From positions 1 through 7,189 of the forward strand of contig JABWAN010000269.1 of assembly GCA_013361015.1 (NCBI GenBank): DNA of 7,189 nt, read 5' to 3'. The DNA comes from Candidatus Zhuqueibacterota bacterium. GTDB lineage: Bacteria; Zhuqueibacterota; Zhuqueibacteria; Zhuqueibacterales; Zhuqueibacteraceae. Position numbers and translations under genes: made by a program. Under the pieces are notes generated by a model that saw nothing but the letters and a program-made list of their open reading frames with translations, was not told the origin of the DNA and did not search any database. This document shows positions 5,785 through 7,189 of the stretch, piece by piece; the stretch's first letter is position 1, and each line of letters starts with the position of its first letter.

Positions 5785-6957
5785 TCAATCAAAGAGAATA
5801 TTCTCGACGAACGTTTCAAGCTGGATGCCGAGATGCTCAAACGTGGTTTGATTTTCTTCGAACTCCGTCACGAAAAACGGAATGCCCGCGCTTTCGAGCG
5901 CTTTGCTGTAAGTGACTTGCTCTTCCAAGCCCGGCTCGCACATTTTTGCCGCGGCGAGAATCACGGCCTCGGCGCGCGCCAGTTGTACGCGCTCGAGCAG
6001 CATTTTCTCTTTAGGCTTATGGAGATCGTGTTGCACCGGGCTGTAGGAAGATTTGTCGATATACGCTTCCGCCAAATGGTAGAGCGGGTCACCGTGCAGA
6101 GCAACGTCGGAAAGGATATAACGCAGCCCGATGAGCAGGTCGTCATCCACCACATAGCACGACTGCGCGATGGTTTGCAAGAGGTCCACCGGCGGCAGCT
6201 CGCAAAAGCCGCCCTCGAAGACGATGCGCATTTTATCCTGCTTCTTTGCGGGCCGTGCTTTGATGAGCGGCAGCACGGCGCGCAACAGTTCATTGTATTC
6301 TTCGCGCGGCAGAAAACCGGCGAGCGCAATCAGCACGAAAGCCTCGTCGCCCGCGATCAACCACGGCGTTTCGCGCTTGATGGCATACAACTCGCGCATC
6401 AGCGCACGGCTTTCATTATAGATCGCCAGCGAGCGGCGTAGATCATCGTCCGTAATCTTGCGTTCGGCAACATCTTCAATGTCGCGTTGCAAGCGCTGAT
6501 ATTCATCGCGCAAATAGGTTTTCGAGTAGCGCGAGTTGGGATTTTGCGGCAGATAGAGAATTTGGCATTTGTAAGGAAAGTTGCGTCCCCAGATGGCAGC
6601 GAGATTGCGTGCGGCATCGCAGATCGGATGCGTCACAAACATCTCCATCGCGATTTTCTTCGTGAGCGCCAGCTCCAGCGAAGTTTTCACGATGGAGCAA
6701 AGATACGAACCGAATTTCGATTCCGCTTCCATGCCTTCCACTTGCGCGCCGCAAACTTTCAAAGGCAACACGCCCGCGGCATGCGCGAGCTCTTCCGGAA
6801 AATAGACTTGAAAATGCCCCACGACTTTGCCGCCCTGCGCGCGCCAGCGCTGCACGGTTGGATATGTCGCATCTTCCACCAACTCGCGGCACATGGCAAG
6901 AATCGTATCGAGCGGCTTGCCCTGCCAATCAGCGAACAGCGTTTGTGGCTCGTTCAT
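5785..6957 (-). CDS. bzdN: Benzoyl-CoA reductase BcrC/BzdN-like subunit (2-hydroxyacyl-CoA dehydratase D superfamily)
   Basis: A 390-residue protein of the BcrC/BzdN/BadD branch, partner of the BzdO-like subunit in binding the aromatic CoA thioester and the active-site [4Fe-4S] cluster. Family-like segments: PEELAHAAGVLPL (54-66), KFGSYLCSIVK with C87, THPICDAARNL with C113, KITDDDLRRSLAIYNESRALM mid-protein, GGFCELPPVDLLQ, CYVVDDDLL, GDPLYHLAEAY, and AAKMCEPGLEEQ near the C-terminus. C87, C113 and the MCEP cysteine are the likely cluster ligands. Length matches BcrC/BzdN (about 380-390). Start ATG 6957 (MNEPQTL) follows a strong AAGGAG nine bases upstream; the longer frame to 7023 would overlap the preceding gene. 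It is the first reductase gene transcribed, 43 bp after the dehydrogenase stop. I am confident of the family; bzd-type and substrate are inferred. Confidence 0.85.
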   Translation of the reverse strand: MNEPQTLFADWQGKPLDTILAMCRELVEDATYPTVQRWRAQGGKVVGHFQVYFPEELAHAAGVLPLKVCGAQVEGMEAESKFGSYLCSIVKTSLELALTKKIAMEMFVTHPICDAARNLAAIWGRNFPYKCQILYLPQNPNSRYSKTYLRDEYQRLQRDIEDVAERKITDDDLRRSLAIYNESRALMRELYAIKRETPWLIAGDEAFVLIALAGFLPREEYNELLRAVLPLIKARPAKKQDKMRIVFEGGFCELPPVDLLQTIAQSCYVVDDDLLIGLRYILSDVALHGDPLYHLAEAYIDKSSYSPVQHDLHKPKEKMLLERVQLARAEAVILAAAKMCEPGLEEQVTYSKALESAGIPFFVTEFEENQTTFEHLGIQLETFVENILFD

Positions 6958-7000
6958 TTCAATGGGCTCCTTTTGGCATTTTCTTTTTTGGCTCCTTGCC

Positions 7001-7189
7001 TCAAATGTATTGCCCGCCGTCAATCTTGATCACTGCACCGGTGATATGCCGGGCCAGTTCCGAACAAAGAAAAAGGATGGTATGCGCAACCTCTTCCGGA
7101 CGACCCAATCTTCCCAGCACCGTTTCCGCCAAAGCTTGATCCAAAATCTGCTGCGGCAGGTTTTGCGTGAGCGGCGTGAGAATATAACC
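7001..7189 (-). CDS. Short-chain dehydrogenase/reductase (FabG-like), C-terminal part only
   Basis: The last 62 residues of an SDR-family NAD(P)-dependent oxidoreductase; the Rossmann N-terminus and catalytic Tyr-Lys lie beyond the right edge. Diagnostic C-terminal signatures are GYILTPLTQNLP (the loop after the active site), GRLGRPEEVAHTILFL and ITGAVIKIDGGQYI at the end. It ends 43 bp before the BzdN-like start on the same strand, so it is probably in the same transcript. By context it could act on a hydroxyacyl-CoA in ring oxidation downstream of dearomatisation, as the SDR BadH does in Rhodopseudomonas; the fragment is too short to separate this from an ordinary 3-oxoacyl reductase. Confidence 0.85.
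   Translation of the reverse strand, partial: GYILTPLTQNLPQQILDQALAETVLGRLGRPEEVAHTILFLCSELARHITGAVIKIDGGQYI

Noticed and set aside
5833..6441. A 202-codon plus-strand open frame (and similar ones at 1857-2237, 5065-5685 and 6487-7029)
   Set aside because: All are antisense to well-supported genes on the minus strand and show no recognisable family features.

Overview
The window is a one-directional (all minus-strand) gene cluster of about 7.2 kb. It encodes what looks like a complete set of subunits for an ATP-dependent (class I) benzoyl-CoA reductase, best matching the bzd-type layout, plus a few extra genes. In transcription order (right to left) it holds: the C-terminal end of a short-chain dehydrogenase (7001-7189, cut by the window edge); a BcrC/BzdN-like subunit (5785-6957); a six-helix membrane protein of unknown role (5023-5670); a BcrB/BzdO-like subunit (3644-4960); a complete BadF/BcrA-family ATPase, probably BzdP-like (2767-3576); a radical SAM protein (1023-2249); and the N-terminal 186 residues of a second, different BadF/BcrA-family ATPase, probably BzdQ-like (1-558, cut by the left edge).

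Two distinct HGD-D/BcrBC-type subunits together with two distinct ATPases argue for a four-subunit dearomatising reductase rather than a 2-hydroxyacyl-CoA dehydratase, which normally has a single activator gene. In the known enzymes the ATPase pair holds a bridging [4Fe-4S] cluster and drives electrons, coupled to ATP hydrolysis, into the BcrB/BcrC-type pair, which binds the aromatic CoA thioester. The order N-(membrane)-O-P-(radical SAM)-Q follows the canonical C-B-A-D / N-O-P-Q order but is interrupted twice. The substrate (benzoyl-CoA or another aryl- or acyl-CoA) cannot be settled from sequence reading alone.

The spacers are unusual. Three of them (3593-3679, 4975-5032, 5691-5776) carry members of one family of degenerate 8-bp-periodic repeats ((T/A)TGGAGT(G/A)) with hairpin-forming arms, and these supply the stop codons of two upstream genes. 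The two long gene-free stretches flank the radical SAM gene. One (559-1022) holds a MITE-like nested inverted repeat with perfect 17-bp ends; the other (2250-2766) holds an imperfect palindrome of about 200 bp made of purine/pyrimidine-rich hairpins.

The organism is an anaerobic (or facultative) bacterium with medium-to-high GC DNA, good AGGAG-type Shine-Dalgarno sites and many short dispersed repeats between genes. Such repeat-rich spacers suggest an environmental, perhaps uncultured lineage (a KSB1- or FCB-like phylum is my guess, low confidence). No RNA gene, CRISPR array, transposase or convincing promoter or terminator was seen.
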